A stretch of DNA of 64,000 nt, taken from the NCBI RefSeq assembly GCF_003732705.1, contig NZ_MOBR01000005.1, positions 134,045 to 198,044 of the forward strand. Reading direction: 5' to 3'. The notes beneath the pieces are model-generated. The model did no database searches. It was given only the letters and a program-made list of their open reading frames with translations, and was not told the DNA's origin. The DNA is from Pseudomonas frederiksbergensis (lineage in GTDB: Bacteria > Pseudomonadota > Gammaproteobacteria > Pseudomonadales > Pseudomonadaceae). Positions 54,333 to 62,915 of this stretch are shown in pieces. A program made the position numbers and the translations under genes. Positions within the stretch are counted from its first letter, which is position 1, and each line of letters begins with the position of its first letter.

Positions 54333-54698
54333 TTAGCGGCCACCCAATGGGTAGTGTTTGATGCGGCACGGATAATCATTGCCATCGCCTTTGCAGATGC
54401 CATCCAGATAGCGGTAATCCATGCGCACCGACTGCCCTTTGATGGGCCATTGACGGCGTGGAAGCGTGGTTTGATAGTCGGTCGTTTCCGGGGCGAACGT
54501 GAGCGTCGTCCCGACCTCCGGGCATTCTGCCGTGGTCGATGCCGGGCTGACTTTCAAGACTTGGGCCTGTAGCTGTGTAGAGGGACGTTTCACTACCTCA
54601 GTGATCCGTAGCTCCAACGCGCAAATTTGCCACGTTGATGCGTGTACGGGTATGCACACTACCAAGAGTGTCAAAACAAGTAGCACACGAATGTTCAT
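54333..54698 (-). CDS. Small exported protein, 121 aa
   Basis: The start M at 54698 has AAGGG at 6 nt. A signal peptide (MNIRVLLVLTLLVVCIPVHA) precedes a mature part with four Cys (ICALEL, AECPEV, GICKGDG, PCRIKHYPLGG), probably disulfide-bonded in the periplasm. The C-terminus MDYRYLDGICKGDGNDYPCRI looks compact. Directly followed by the 822-aa membrane protein gene; the pair probably works together. No family recognised. Confidence 0.65.
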   Translation of the reverse strand: MNIRVLLVLTLLVVCIPVHASTWQICALELRITEVVKRPSTQLQAQVLKVSPASTTAECPEVGTTLTFAPETTDYQTTLPRRQWPIKGQSVRMDYRYLDGICKGDGNDYPCRIKHYPLGGR

Positions 54699-54762
54699 CA
54701 TTGCCCTTACCTGGACGACGGATGAGTGATTCTGGCAGTAACTCAGAGGGTGCGGAATATTT

Positions 54763-55698
54763 TCAACGTGATCGAGCCTCCGCTCGCAGCACCATCCAGA
54801 TGCCAATCCCGGATACGGCCACGCCCGACACCATTTGCCAGGAAAGCGCTTCCCCAAACATCGCCCAAGCCCAAAGCATCGTCACCGGTGGGCTCAGGTA
54901 TAAAACACTGGCAACCCGGGTCGCCGTCGCGCGACGCAGGCACAGCCAATAAAGCCCATATCCGCCCATGGTCGACAGCCCTACCGTCCACAGCACACTC
55001 ATGACAAACCCTGTACTGGGGATCGGCGCCAGGCTGCCCTGCGTTCCCTCGGCAATGGCAAAGGCGATGCTCGACACACAACATTGCAGCCACAGGTTGG
55101 GCAGCAGACCCAGCGACTCCGACGCGGGCAAACGTTTCTGCCACAGGGTCGCGATGGCGAGGGACAACATGCCGAGCAACGGAAGACCATAAGCCCATAA
55201 CGGCGCGTCACCCCACGCCAGCGCACCGTGGGTCACCAGCACCACGCCGACCAGGCCGATGACCAGTCCTGCCCAGACTTGCCAGGCGAGTCGTTGGCCA
55301 AGTACCACTGCGGCCAGCAACGCCATGCCCATCGGCAGCAAGTCGGCGAACAACGCGGCCAGGCCCGCCGGCACGCCGAGGGCGATGCCTTGGGTGACGC
55401 CGGCCAAGTAACCCGCCATGGCGAGCAGGCCGATGCCGGCGTTTTTCAGCAGCGCGGGCCAAGAGGTGCGGCGCAATTGTTTGGCGACGAAGGGCAACAG
55501 GATCAGCGTGACCACCACGCAGCGCCAAAACACCACCAATAAGACGGGCGCGTAATCAATCGAGAAGCGCGCGCCGACAAACCCGGAACTCCAGGTCAGA
55601 ATCAACGCCGCCTCGAGTAAAGGCAGGGGAATAGCCTGACGCCAGTCTGGCGTGGCTTGCGGATGAGCGGTCATCGGAGTGTGCTGGTTCATCACCAC
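54763..55698 (-). CDS. EamA/DMT superfamily transporter
   Basis: 311 residues, ten TM segments in two repeats. First repeat: LILTWSSGFVGARFSIDYAPVLLVVFWRC, AGYLAGVTQGIALGVPAGLAALF. Second: LWAYGLPLLGMLSLAIATLWQKRLP to LYLSPPVTMLWAWAMFGEALSWQMVSGVAVSGIGIWMVL. It is divergent from a LysR regulator gene (69 bp apart), the common arrangement for LysR-controlled exporters. Substrate unknown. Confidence 0.92.
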   Translation of the reverse strand: MVMNQHTPMTAHPQATPDWRQAIPLPLLEAALILTWSSGFVGARFSIDYAPVLLVVFWRCVVVTLILLPFVAKQLRRTSWPALLKNAGIGLLAMAGYLAGVTQGIALGVPAGLAALFADLLPMGMALLAAVVLGQRLAWQVWAGLVIGLVGVVLVTHGALAWGDAPLWAYGLPLLGMLSLAIATLWQKRLPASESLGLLPNLWLQCCVSSIAFAIAEGTQGSLAPIPSTGFVMSVLWTVGLSTMGGYGLYWLCLRRATATRVASVLYLSPPVTMLWAWAMFGEALSWQMVSGVAVSGIGIWMVLRAEARSR

Positions 55699-55766
55699 AG
55701 GCTACGAAACCGGCGTAGTCTAATAAATCAAAATAAAGTGCAGCAGTCCTTCACGAAGATTGAATC

Positions 55767-56615
55767 ATGACAGCAATACTCGATATCGAATTGGTCCGTA
55801 CGTTTCACGCCGTGGCGCGGATCGGTAAATTCAGTGCGGCGGCCGAGCAACTGCATAAAAGCCCGGCGGCGGTGAGCGTGCACATCCAGCGACTTGAGGC
55901 GGTGGCGGGTGGCCGTTTGTTGAACCGCGATAATCAGTCCGTTTCCCTGACCGCACTGGGCAAGCGTCTGCTGGTGTCCACCACTGAGTTACTGAGCACC
56001 CATGACCGGGTGCTGGCCGATCTGCATGGCACGCATTTGGCGGGACGCATTACCCTGGGTGTTCCCGATGAATATGCCGTGCATGTCATCCGCGACATTC
56101 TGCCGATTTTCGCGGCCGCTTGGCCCAACGTGGTTCTGGAACTCAAGACCGCTCCAAGTGATGCGCTACGTGACCTGGTACAGCGTGGAAAGCTTCAGGC
56201 TGCGGTGCTTGCCCAGCCCAAGGGGCAACCGAGTGCGCACGTGCTCGTCTCGACCCTGCCTGTCTGGGTCGGGCCGATCCACACGACGGTGGCCTCAATG
56301 GACCCGCTGCCACTGGCCGTGCACGCAACGCAATGCCCGTATCGGCAAGCCATGATCGAGTCGCTCAAGCAAAGTGGTCGCCGCTCGCGGGTGGTGCTGG
56401 AAAGTCCCTCCAACCAGGCGATCAAGGCGTGTGTTGAGGCGGGATTGGCGATCAGTCTGATCGACCGTGCCTTTGTGACGGCAAACATGCAGATCCTCGA
56501 CGGTTTGCCCGTCATTCCAGAGCATGAAATCGTGTTTATGCGCTCGCTGTCTTCACAGGACGATGAGGCGGTGAATCTACTTGCCCAGGCCATGCAGCAG
56601 CACTTTCGGCTCTGA
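55767..56615 (+). CDS. LysR family transcriptional regulator
   Basis: 282 residues. The N-terminal HTH is VRTFHAVARIGKFSAAAEQLHKSPAAVSVHIQRLEAVAGGRLLNRDN; the effector domain starts near 90 (GRITLGVPDEYAVHVIRDILPIFA). It is divergent from the EamA transporter gene and probably controls it. The shared 68-bp gap must hold both promoters. Confidence 0.93.
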   Translation: MTAILDIELVRTFHAVARIGKFSAAAEQLHKSPAAVSVHIQRLEAVAGGRLLNRDNQSVSLTALGKRLLVSTTELLSTHDRVLADLHGTHLAGRITLGVPDEYAVHVIRDILPIFAAAWPNVVLELKTAPSDALRDLVQRGKLQAAVLAQPKGQPSAHVLVSTLPVWVGPIHTTVASMDPLPLAVHATQCPYRQAMIESLKQSGRRSRVVLESPSNQAIKACVEAGLAISLIDRAFVTANMQILDGLPVIPEHEIVFMRSLSSQDDEAVNLLAQAMQQHFRL

Positions 56616-56755
56616 TAACCCTCCGCGCCACAGACAGAAAACGCACCCGCTGGACCAATCGCGCAGGCATTTTCATCCGTTGGCAATTTGTCATATTCGG
56701 TTTCATTTCAGTGCAGATAGTGGGCAGCCCAACGCGATTTGAATGAGGCTGCACC

Positions 56756-58675
56756 GTGTTTCAACGTCTTCTGTGTTCACTGTCCGTTTTGAGCCTGTCC
56801 ATCGCCGCTGCCCAGGCCGCCGAAACCACTACCCTCGATACCCCGCAGCTTCGCAGCATCGATAATTTCCGTGATCTCGCCGGCACTACCACTGCGTATT
56901 CCACCGCCAATGACGGCACGATGCGCGCCGGTGTGTTCTATCGCTCCAATGCGCTGACGCCGTCTGCGGCGGATCTGGCCACGTTGAACGGCCTGGGCAT
57001 CAAGGCTGTTTACGACCTGCGCACACCGACCGAGATTGCCGGCACCCCCGACACGCTGCTCACGGGGGCGACCTACGAGAACATCGACATCATCGGCAGC
57101 ACCACGTCCGGCTCGAACATCACCACGGTCTCGTTCACCAGCGCCGCCGATGCCATCGCCATGATGCAGCAGACCAACCGGGCGTTCGTCAGCGATGCGG
57201 GGATGCGCGGCCAATTCACTCGGCTGTTCAATGAGCTGGCCAGTGTCGATGGCGCCGCGCTGTTCCATTGCACCGCCGGCAAGGACCGAACGGGTTGGAC
57301 CGCCGCCGTGTTGTTGAGCATTGCCGGGGTCGATAGCGCCACGATCATGGGCAACTACCTGGCGACCAACGACTACACCGCCGCGCGCATGAAAGCGACA
57401 TTGGCGGCCATGCCGGCGAGTATGGCGGCGATCTACGCGCCGTTACTCGGGGTCGAGGCCAGTTACCTGCAAGCGGGGCTGGATCAGGTCACCGCACAGT
57501 ACGGCAGCATGGACAATTACCTCAAGCAAGGGCTGGGGTTGTCCCAGGAAACCCTCTACGTACTGCGCGGCAAAATGGTCGAATACAACAGCCTGCCGGG
57601 CCAGGCGGGGCTGATCGGTAACGCCGCCGCTGGGGCGCAGTTGTTGCAACAGTTGCAGAACAGCAATCTGTCCGGCACCTACAGCGCCTACAACTATTAC
57701 CTGCAATCGGCGATTGATGCCGGCACGCTCGGCGGGGTCGAATCCACGGTCGGGGGCCAGGTGCATGCGGACGCCGCGAGTTATCTGCTGCGCCAAGGGG
57801 CGATGATTGATCAGGCCGCCGCGCCGTTCATCAGCGGCACTGACCTCAAGGTCGGCCAATACCGTTTGTGGAGCACCGCGTTGGCGGGCTATCTGGGGAG
57901 TGATGGCTCGTCCCACGCCGCCAGCAGTAATGAGCACAGCCAAGGCTTGATGGTGGGCCTGACCCAGCGCTTCTCCGAGCAACTCAGCGCCCATGGCGGT
58001 TTTGGCTACAGTCGCGGAAATGTCGGCGGGGTGGGTGGTGAGGTGGATACTGACCTGACGTTCTTCTCCGTCGGCGCTCGTTACGCGCTGGACGGTCTGG
58101 AGCGCGGCTTGTTTGTAGATGCGGACGTCAATGCCGGATGGCTCGATTACGACAGCAAACGCGACCTCGGTGGCGGACTCGGTTCGGCCAAGGGCGACAG
58201 CCATGGCAACCTCACCGGCGCAACCCTGGCGCTGGGCTATCGCTTGCCGCTGAGCAGCATGATTCTCGAACCAAGCCTCGGCGTGCGCGTCAGCCATTTG
58301 GACTTGTCGGGCTTCAAGGAGAAGGGCAGCGAACTGGCCCTGGATGTCGACGGCATCCAGGCCACCCGCCGCAGTGCCGTGGCCAACCTCAAGGCATCGT
58401 TTGCACCGATTGGTATGGGCGCGTGGAACCTGGTGCCGGGTGTCGAAGTGGGCTACGAGCGTGTGCTGGGCGATCACACCGTCGACAGCGAAGGCCACTT
58501 GTTGGGACTTGATATTGAACAGCGTGCGGCGTTCGATAATCGCGATCAGTTCAGTGGCGGGGTCAACCTCATGGCCAATCTTGGCGCACTGAGCCTAGGG
58601 GCGGAAGTCGGTGCCAGCGGTGGCGGTGACAGCCATGGCTTCAGTGGCAGCCTCAAGGCCAGCTACCTGTTCTGA
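56756..58675 (+). CDS. Autotransporter with tyrosine-phosphatase-like passenger
   Basis: 639 residues; GTG start with GAGG 7 nt upstream. A signal peptide ends AQA (residue 21). The passenger (about 25-270) is a tyrosine phosphatase-like domain: NFRDLAGTTTAY, MRAGVFYRSNAL, KAVYDLRTPTEI, and the P-loop HCTAGKDRTGWT with Cys172 and Arg178, the CX5R signature of the Tyr/Ser phosphatase_2 (LppA/Y-phosphatase2) type. A helical linker follows, and the C-terminal about 270 residues form a beta-barrel autotransporter domain (TQRFSEQLSAHGGFGYSRG to LKASYLF, terminal Phe). The protein would display a phosphatase on the cell surface. Substrate unknown (protein tyrosine or phosphoinositide). Confidence 0.88.
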   Translation: MFQRLLCSLSVLSLSIAAAQAAETTTLDTPQLRSIDNFRDLAGTTTAYSTANDGTMRAGVFYRSNALTPSAADLATLNGLGIKAVYDLRTPTEIAGTPDTLLTGATYENIDIIGSTTSGSNITTVSFTSAADAIAMMQQTNRAFVSDAGMRGQFTRLFNELASVDGAALFHCTAGKDRTGWTAAVLLSIAGVDSATIMGNYLATNDYTAARMKATLAAMPASMAAIYAPLLGVEASYLQAGLDQVTAQYGSMDNYLKQGLGLSQETLYVLRGKMVEYNSLPGQAGLIGNAAAGAQLLQQLQNSNLSGTYSAYNYYLQSAIDAGTLGGVESTVGGQVHADAASYLLRQGAMIDQAAAPFISGTDLKVGQYRLWSTALAGYLGSDGSSHAASSNEHSQGLMVGLTQRFSEQLSAHGGFGYSRGNVGGVGGEVDTDLTFFSVGARYALDGLERGLFVDADVNAGWLDYDSKRDLGGGLGSAKGDSHGNLTGATLALGYRLPLSSMILEPSLGVRVSHLDLSGFKEKGSELALDVDGIQATRRSAVANLKASFAPIGMGAWNLVPGVEVGYERVLGDHTVDSEGHLLGLDIEQRAAFDNRDQFSGGVNLMANLGALSLGAEVGASGGGDSHGFSGSLKASYLF

Positions 58676-58709
58676 CGGATGTAGTGACCCAGAGCAAAAC
58701 CCCAATCCC

Positions 58710-58984
58710 CTGTGGGAGCGAGCAAGCTCACTCCCACATTGGATTTTCGCAAATCCCCCTGTGGGAGCGTGGCTTGCCCGCGAAGAGGCCGGCACATGCA
58801 GCATTGATGTCGACTGACAGTCCGCCTTCGTGAGCAAGCTCACTCCCACATTGGTTTGGTGTTATTCGCAGGTATTGCGCCCGACACCGGCCCCTGTGGG
58901 AGCGAGCCTGCTCGCGAAGGCGATGACACAGTCAAAAACTACATGCCTGACACACCGCTTTCGCGAGCAGGCTCGCTCCCACAG
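58710..58984. repeat. Cluster of several REP elements
   Basis: At least six REP copies in both orientations between the autotransporter and AraC genes, including TGTGGGAGCGAGCAAGCTCACTCCCACA (compact hairpin), a TGGCTTGCCCGCGAAGAGGCC form and one complete REPIN (58893-58984). A truncated copy lies at 59029-59040. No gene in the 368-bp gap. Confidence 0.88.
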
Positions 58985-59043
58985 TTTTTGTATTGTGGTG
59001 AACCGAGAATTTGAGTACACCACATCCCCCTGTGGGAGCGGTG

Positions 59044-60018
59044 TTAGCGCCGGCGGTTTTTCACATCCGCCGGGCTGATGCCGTAGGCATTCTGAAAATA
59101 CTGGCAAAACCTGCCGACATTGCTGAAGCCATATCGCAGGGCCACATCGGTCACGGATGTAGAGGTGTCGTCTACAAGCGCAGCATAAGCCCGCTCCAGC
59201 CGCACCTGCCGCTGATACGCCACAATCGACGTCCCCACAAACCGCCGAAACCCATCCTGCAATGCACGTTGGCTGACGTTGCTCAGCCGCGCCAGGTCCG
59301 TGCCGCTGACCAGATTGTCGGGATGTTCCTGAATGTACTCGATCGCCAACTTCACATGCCGTGGCGCAATCTGTGGGGCAGGGCGGCGCAGGGCCTGGGT
59401 GAAGTTGTGCGGCCAGGCTTCCAGCACCGCATCCACCAGCATTTCCCGCAGGCGCGACGGCATCAGCGTGCCGGCGTTGATCAGCAAGTCGAATTCGGTC
59501 CCCGTGGCCAAGTCGATCAAGGCCTTGATGCCCTGGAAGGCCGGAGCATTCAGGTCCACCTCAGGCTCGAAAATCACCTTCTGCAAAATCGGCTTGCCCA
59601 GCAACGTCGACAACCGCTCGGTGAGCAGCCCACGCTTGATCGAAATCCCGTGCTGCGCATGGTTGTCGATGAAGCGCATCGAGCGAATATCAGCCTTGTC
59701 GATGGCCAAACCCACATGGGCGACGCCGACCGATTCGGCCCCGTGGTTGAAAACAATCTTGCCAGCAGTGGGAATGACGAAGGTGATTTCATCCACCGGA
59801 TCGGGAAACGCCACGCTGAAATCGCCCCGGTAATGCATGCGCCGAAAACTCACGCCCTCATGCCGACCGTACACGCCACCGATGATGATGTGCCCCGGCG
59901 GGGGCGGCGTGTCGGCATAGCGGTTGCCGAACATCTTCGAGAACAACGCGCCAAAGTCGTCGCAGCGCATGTCGTTGGACCGGAGGATGATTTGCTGGCG
60001 GGTCGAGGTTGAGAACAC
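59044..60018 (-). CDS. AraC family transcriptional regulator
   Basis: 324 residues from a GTG at 60018; an ATG at 59970 (MRCDDFGALF) is the alternative and neither has a clear RBS. The C-terminal double HTH is HVKLAIEYIQEHPDNLVSGTDLARLSNVSQRALQDGFRRFVGTSIVAYQRQVRLERAYAALV ... VTDVALRYGFSNVGRFCQYFQNAYGISPADVK. The N-terminal about 220 residues are an AraC-binding-like domain. Regulated genes are not adjacent in any obvious pattern. Confidence 0.92.
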   Translation of the reverse strand: MFSTSTRQQIILRSNDMRCDDFGALFSKMFGNRYADTPPPPGHIIIGGVYGRHEGVSFRRMHYRGDFSVAFPDPVDEITFVIPTAGKIVFNHGAESVGVAHVGLAIDKADIRSMRFIDNHAQHGISIKRGLLTERLSTLLGKPILQKVIFEPEVDLNAPAFQGIKALIDLATGTEFDLLINAGTLMPSRLREMLVDAVLEAWPHNFTQALRRPAPQIAPRHVKLAIEYIQEHPDNLVSGTDLARLSNVSQRALQDGFRRFVGTSIVAYQRQVRLERAYAALVDDTSTSVTDVALRYGFSNVGRFCQYFQNAYGISPADVKNRRR

Positions 60019-60104
60019 CTTGAGGGATACCTTGAGTCGGGCAATGGGGCAGGGCGAGAGCGCGCGGGGACGATAGCAGGCTGGGGGTGACAGGTTTGTG
60101 ACGA

Positions 60105-60197
60105 TGTAGGCGCGAGGCTTGCCCGCGAAGGCGGTATGTCAATAACGATGATGTCGACTGACACGCCGCTTTCGCGGGCAAGCCTCGCTCCTACAGG
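60105..60197. repeat. REPIN
   Basis: Inverted pair of TGTAGG(A)GCGAGGCTTGCCCGCGAA; the left arm lacks one base of the other (TAGGCGCGAGG). It separates the AraC and the membrane protein genes. Confidence 0.88.
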
Positions 60198-60198
60198 G

Positions 60199-61068
60199 TT
60201 AGCCTTGCGCCTTGTCCACCAGCCGCTGCACCCACTCGGTGTCCTGCGGATTGACCACGGCATAGCGGTCCGGCGGGAAAAAGGTCCAGTGATGGGCGAC
60301 TTCGACCAAGCGTTTGAGCTCATCGGCAGACAGCCAATACTGCGTGTCCACCAAGGGCATCGGCGCGCCGCTGAAACGCTGTCCTAGAGACAGATGAGTA
60401 CCGGGGGCAAAGGCGATCGCCAGTTCCTGGCCGGGTCGCAGTTGCTTGTCCGGCGTAGGCATTTTCCCCTCCCGTGCGTAGGTGAAGTTGCCCGGATATT
60501 GTTCCTTCAGTACCAACCAATGGCCCGCAGTGGTTTTGGCCACGACCCATTGCGACACACCGCTGTCTTGCACACTTTCGAGCTTGTCGTTTTTCCACTG
60601 CATGAGCGTGTTGCAGTCCGGATCGTAATCCGAGGACCACAGGTTAATGCCGGATTCCAGGGTATGACGCTCAAGCTTGACCCGCCCTTGATCGGGCATG
60701 GATTGCCAATAGCGTTTGGTCGGATCGCGGGTGTCGCGCAAATAATTGCGCAGTGCCCAGGTCGTCATGAACAGCAGCGTTGCGAACACCAGCCAGCCGA
60801 AAGAGGCCCCGACGATCCGGTCGATATCCAGATCGGCAGCGAACAACGACCGATAGAACAACAGGCCGACTAAAAACAAAATACCCGGCAGAACCGGGCC
60901 AAAGCACAACGGCGCAAGTAACACCACGATCCAGCTGAAACGATGCCCGGACGCACGCTCCCACGCCCAGGCCTGTTCCTGGGCAAGCATCGGCGCCTGT
61001 TCCCGTGGGGCGATGCCAGGATCGGGCATCTGAAAGCGTATGTAGCGCGTGTAGGAATCGTCGCTCAT
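60199..61068 (-). CDS. Hypothetical membrane protein, 289 aa
   Basis: An N-terminal polar part (DPGIAPREQAPMLAQEQAWAWERAS) precedes two or three TM helices at about 42-65, 67-78 and 85-110 (IVVLLAPLCFGPVLPGILFLVGLLFY; ASFGWLVFATLLFMTTWALRNYL). A soluble C-terminal domain (WQSMPDQGRVKLERHTLESGINLWSSDYDPDCNTLMQWKNDKL to FSGAPMPLVDTQYWLSADELKRLVEVAHHW) follows, probably periplasmic or cytosolic depending on TM count. No family. Its start lies 3 nt from the stop of the small basic gene upstream. Confidence 0.7.
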   Translation of the reverse strand: MSDDSYTRYIRFQMPDPGIAPREQAPMLAQEQAWAWERASGHRFSWIVVLLAPLCFGPVLPGILFLVGLLFYRSLFAADLDIDRIVGASFGWLVFATLLFMTTWALRNYLRDTRDPTKRYWQSMPDQGRVKLERHTLESGINLWSSDYDPDCNTLMQWKNDKLESVQDSGVSQWVVAKTTAGHWLVLKEQYPGNFTYAREGKMPTPDKQLRPGQELAIAFAPGTHLSLGQRFSGAPMPLVDTQYWLSADELKRLVEVAHHWTFFPPDRYAVVNPQDTEWVQRLVDKAQG

Positions 61069-61071
61069 GGA

Positions 61072-61233
61072 TCAGCTTTCAGAGGAACTGACGGTGTCCT
61101 GATCGTCTTCAGCCGCCAGCTTCAACCGGTCGGCCTTGCTGATGTACTTATCCTTTTTTTGCGGTGCCAGTTTGGCATTGGCCTTCTTGGCTTTAGCCTT
61201 GAATAGCTGCTGTAACTTTTTTTGACGATTCAT
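61072..61233 (-). CDS. DUF2986-like small basic protein, 53 aa
   Basis: MNRQKKLQQLFKAKAKKANAKLAPQKKDKYISKADRLKLAAEDDQ...: a Lys-rich helix typical of DUF2986 (length usually about 45-55). It is too short for standard lists but complete, with an ATG at 61233 and a stop at 61072. It is 3 nt from the downstream 289-aa membrane gene, so likely co-translated. Function unknown. Confidence 0.75.
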   Translation of the reverse strand: MNRQKKLQQLFKAKAKKANAKLAPQKKDKYISKADRLKLAAEDDQDTVSSSES

Positions 61234-61277
61234 CTCGTTCTACCGGGCTTGAAAACCCGCGAATGATAGCCGAAATA

Positions 61278-61308
61278 GGGGACGGATTTATTTAATAGAT
61301 CTGTGCCG
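61278..61308. repeat. Hairpin of the GGGGACGGATTTATT family
   Basis: GGGACGGATTTATT pairs with AATAGATCTGTGCC with one mismatch and two G-U positions. The left arm (GGGGACGGATTTATTTA) recurs exactly at 61786-61802, flanking the 125-aa gene. It lies between divergent genes, so it is not simply a terminator. Confidence 0.6.
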
Positions 61309-61398
61309 TTATCCGAAAAAAAACGTTGTTGAATAGCTCTTTGCTACTACTCTGAGGTCGCATAGGTCATTTGCTGATAATCAAATGGAAGGCCAAGG

Positions 61399-61776
61399 AT
61401 GAGCACGTTGGTACGATCCCTTACTGTAGAAATTTTCAATGCAAGCGGTGCTGACATTACTGTCAACTATGGCTGGGAGATAGCGCCGACGCCCGGCACG
61501 ACGATCTGCGCAACCCAACAGCAAAGCTACATTAACGGTGTGACCGATGCCTTTACGCTTCTTGGAGGTCAGATCTTGCTGACGCCCGCCGCTGGCGGCA
61601 GCATCAACCCTGTATGGACCTGGCCGTCGGGCGCCCCGGTCTCTGGCAGTGTGAACAATACGGCAACGAATCTCGCCGTTACCAACCAGTTTATAAACAC
61701 CCAAACCAATAACCCCACGATGCAGGTAACTATTACCAATGCGAGCACCAGCGCCAAGATCGTGCCGGCAGTGTAG
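61399..61776 (+). CDS. Hypothetical beta-rich protein, 125 aa
   Basis: MSTLVRSLTVEIFNASGADITVNYGWEIAPTPGTTIC...: rich in Asn, Thr and Ser with alternating strand pattern (LTVEIFNASGADITVNYGW, MQVTITNASTSAKIV), probably a beta-sandwich. No signal peptide. GGAAGG lies 5 nt before the ATG. The gene is bounded on both sides by GGGGACGGATTTATTTA, see the repeat entry. No family recognised. Confidence 0.6.
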   Translation: MSTLVRSLTVEIFNASGADITVNYGWEIAPTPGTTICATQQQSYINGVTDAFTLLGGQILLTPAAGGSINPVWTWPSGAPVSGSVNNTATNLAVTNQFINTQTNNPTMQVTITNASTSAKIVPAV

Positions 61777-61841
61777 AAGCGAAAAGGGGACGGATTTATT
61801 TACCGTTCATGCTGAAAATTTTGTAAACAACTCCAATCAAA

Positions 61842-61933
61842 TGTGGGAGCGGGCTTGCTCGCGAAAGCGGTGTGTCAGGCGACAGGGTTATTGACTGTGC
61901 CGACGCCTTCGCGAGCAAGCTTCGCTCCTACAG
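61842..61933. repeat. REPIN with mixed arms
   Basis: The left arm is ATGTGGGAGCGGGCTTGCTCGCGAA and the right TTCGCGAGCAAGCTTCGCTCCTACA, i.e. arms of two different sequence variants. It lies before the convergent DUF6124-like gene. Confidence 0.85.
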
Positions 61934-61943
61934 TGCCCGGCTG

Positions 61944-62312
61944 CTACCCAGGCTTGTGGTTATCCAGTACGCGATTGACCGCTATCTCACCCATCATGAT
62001 GACCTGCTGCAACAGCAACATCCTCTTGCGTTGCGGGCCTTCCATCAGCTCGGCGAAATCGCTGACCATGACACTGGCCGACGACAATGAATCGTAAGCC
62101 TGGACCAGCAACGTTTCGTCATCCACCGCTGCGTCGATGGTGAAGATGGTGCTGCGCTTGTGGGGCGGTATCTGCGTTTTCGTCGCCCCGGGTTTCAGGT
62201 AGAAGTCGAGCGCGCGGTCGGCCGCCTCTTTCATTTTCGTGGGGTCAAGATCTAGAGAGGCGTCGTAGGGTACTGGACCGGTATTCGGGGGATTGGGTGT
62301 AACTTTGAACAT
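61944..62312 (-). CDS. DUF6124 family small protein
   Basis: 122 residues. The N-terminus MFKVTPNPP and the C-terminal pattern LLVQAYDSLSSASVMVSDFAELMEGPQRKRMLLLQQVIMMGEIAVNRVLD are those of the DUF6124 proteins, common in several copies per Pseudomonas genome. Helical, soluble. Preceded by a long structured leader (62313-62690). Confidence 0.85.
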   Translation of the reverse strand: MFKVTPNPPNTGPVPYDASLDLDPTKMKEAADRALDFYLKPGATKTQIPPHKRSTIFTIDAAVDDETLLVQAYDSLSSASVMVSDFAELMEGPQRKRMLLLQQVIMMGEIAVNRVLDNHKPG

Positions 62313-62690
62313 AGACAGAACTCCGATGCTGCTTAATTGGAGCCATCACCATCTCGCTACCAAACGGAGGGTGGCGGCCATACGGAGGTTGGTAGACCGG
62401 GCATCGGAACCGGCGCCCCCGAAGGAGCCCTACGCATGGCCACCATGAAGCCGCAGTCCCAAAAGGAGGACCACCAAAGGTGACGCTACGCGTCGATGCT
62501 GAGGGTCTACCAAACCCATCGCTGTTTTTCAGCGACGGATACACGATAAAACCCAAGCCCTAGACGCACAAGCCAGCGGATTCTGGCGTACGCGTAGGCA
62601 GCGGCGCAAGGCGTTGTAGCCGCTTATGACGTAACACCGAGTGTCTTTAAACAGCCGTCGTTAAACATGTTTAAGTGATGCAGGATCTGA
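62313..62690 (-). promoter_or_regulatory. Long structured leader upstream of DUF6124 gene
   Basis: No convincing gene. On the minus strand GGTTTGGTAGACC (about 62501-62513) recurs as GGTCTACCAACC (about 62386-62397) in inverse, and GGTAGCGAGATGG near 62345. The segment (62460-62480) also has AGGTCCTCC-type complementary blocks. It should fold extensively. The comparable leader at 41400-41780 is in front of another small gene. Confidence 0.4.
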
Positions 62691-62693
62691 CGT

Positions 62694-62855
62694 CTTCGCG
62701 AGCAAGCTCGCTCCCACAGAAGGCCTCTGCCACACTCAAATCTCGCGAACAACACCAAACAAATGTGGGAGCGAGCCTGCTCGCGAAGGCAGTGTGTCAG
62801 TCGACATCTTCATTGCCTGACACTCCGCCTTCGCGAGCAAGCTCGCTCCCACAGG
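62694..62855. repeat. Three REP copies (single plus REPIN)
   Basis: TCGCGAGCAAGCTCGCTCCCACA at about 62696-62718, then an inverted pair 62763-62855. They lie between the DUF6124 locus and the reductase gene. Confidence 0.88.
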
Positions 62856-62915
62856 GTTCGGTGTTATTCGGCTTATGATCTTGAATAAATACGTCGTGTA
62901 AAAAAGGAGACCCTG

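Noticed and set aside
62245..62556. 103-codon minus-strand ORF upstream of and overlapping the DUF6124-like gene
   Set aside because: It lies in the structured leader in another frame, without RBS or recognisable protein features.
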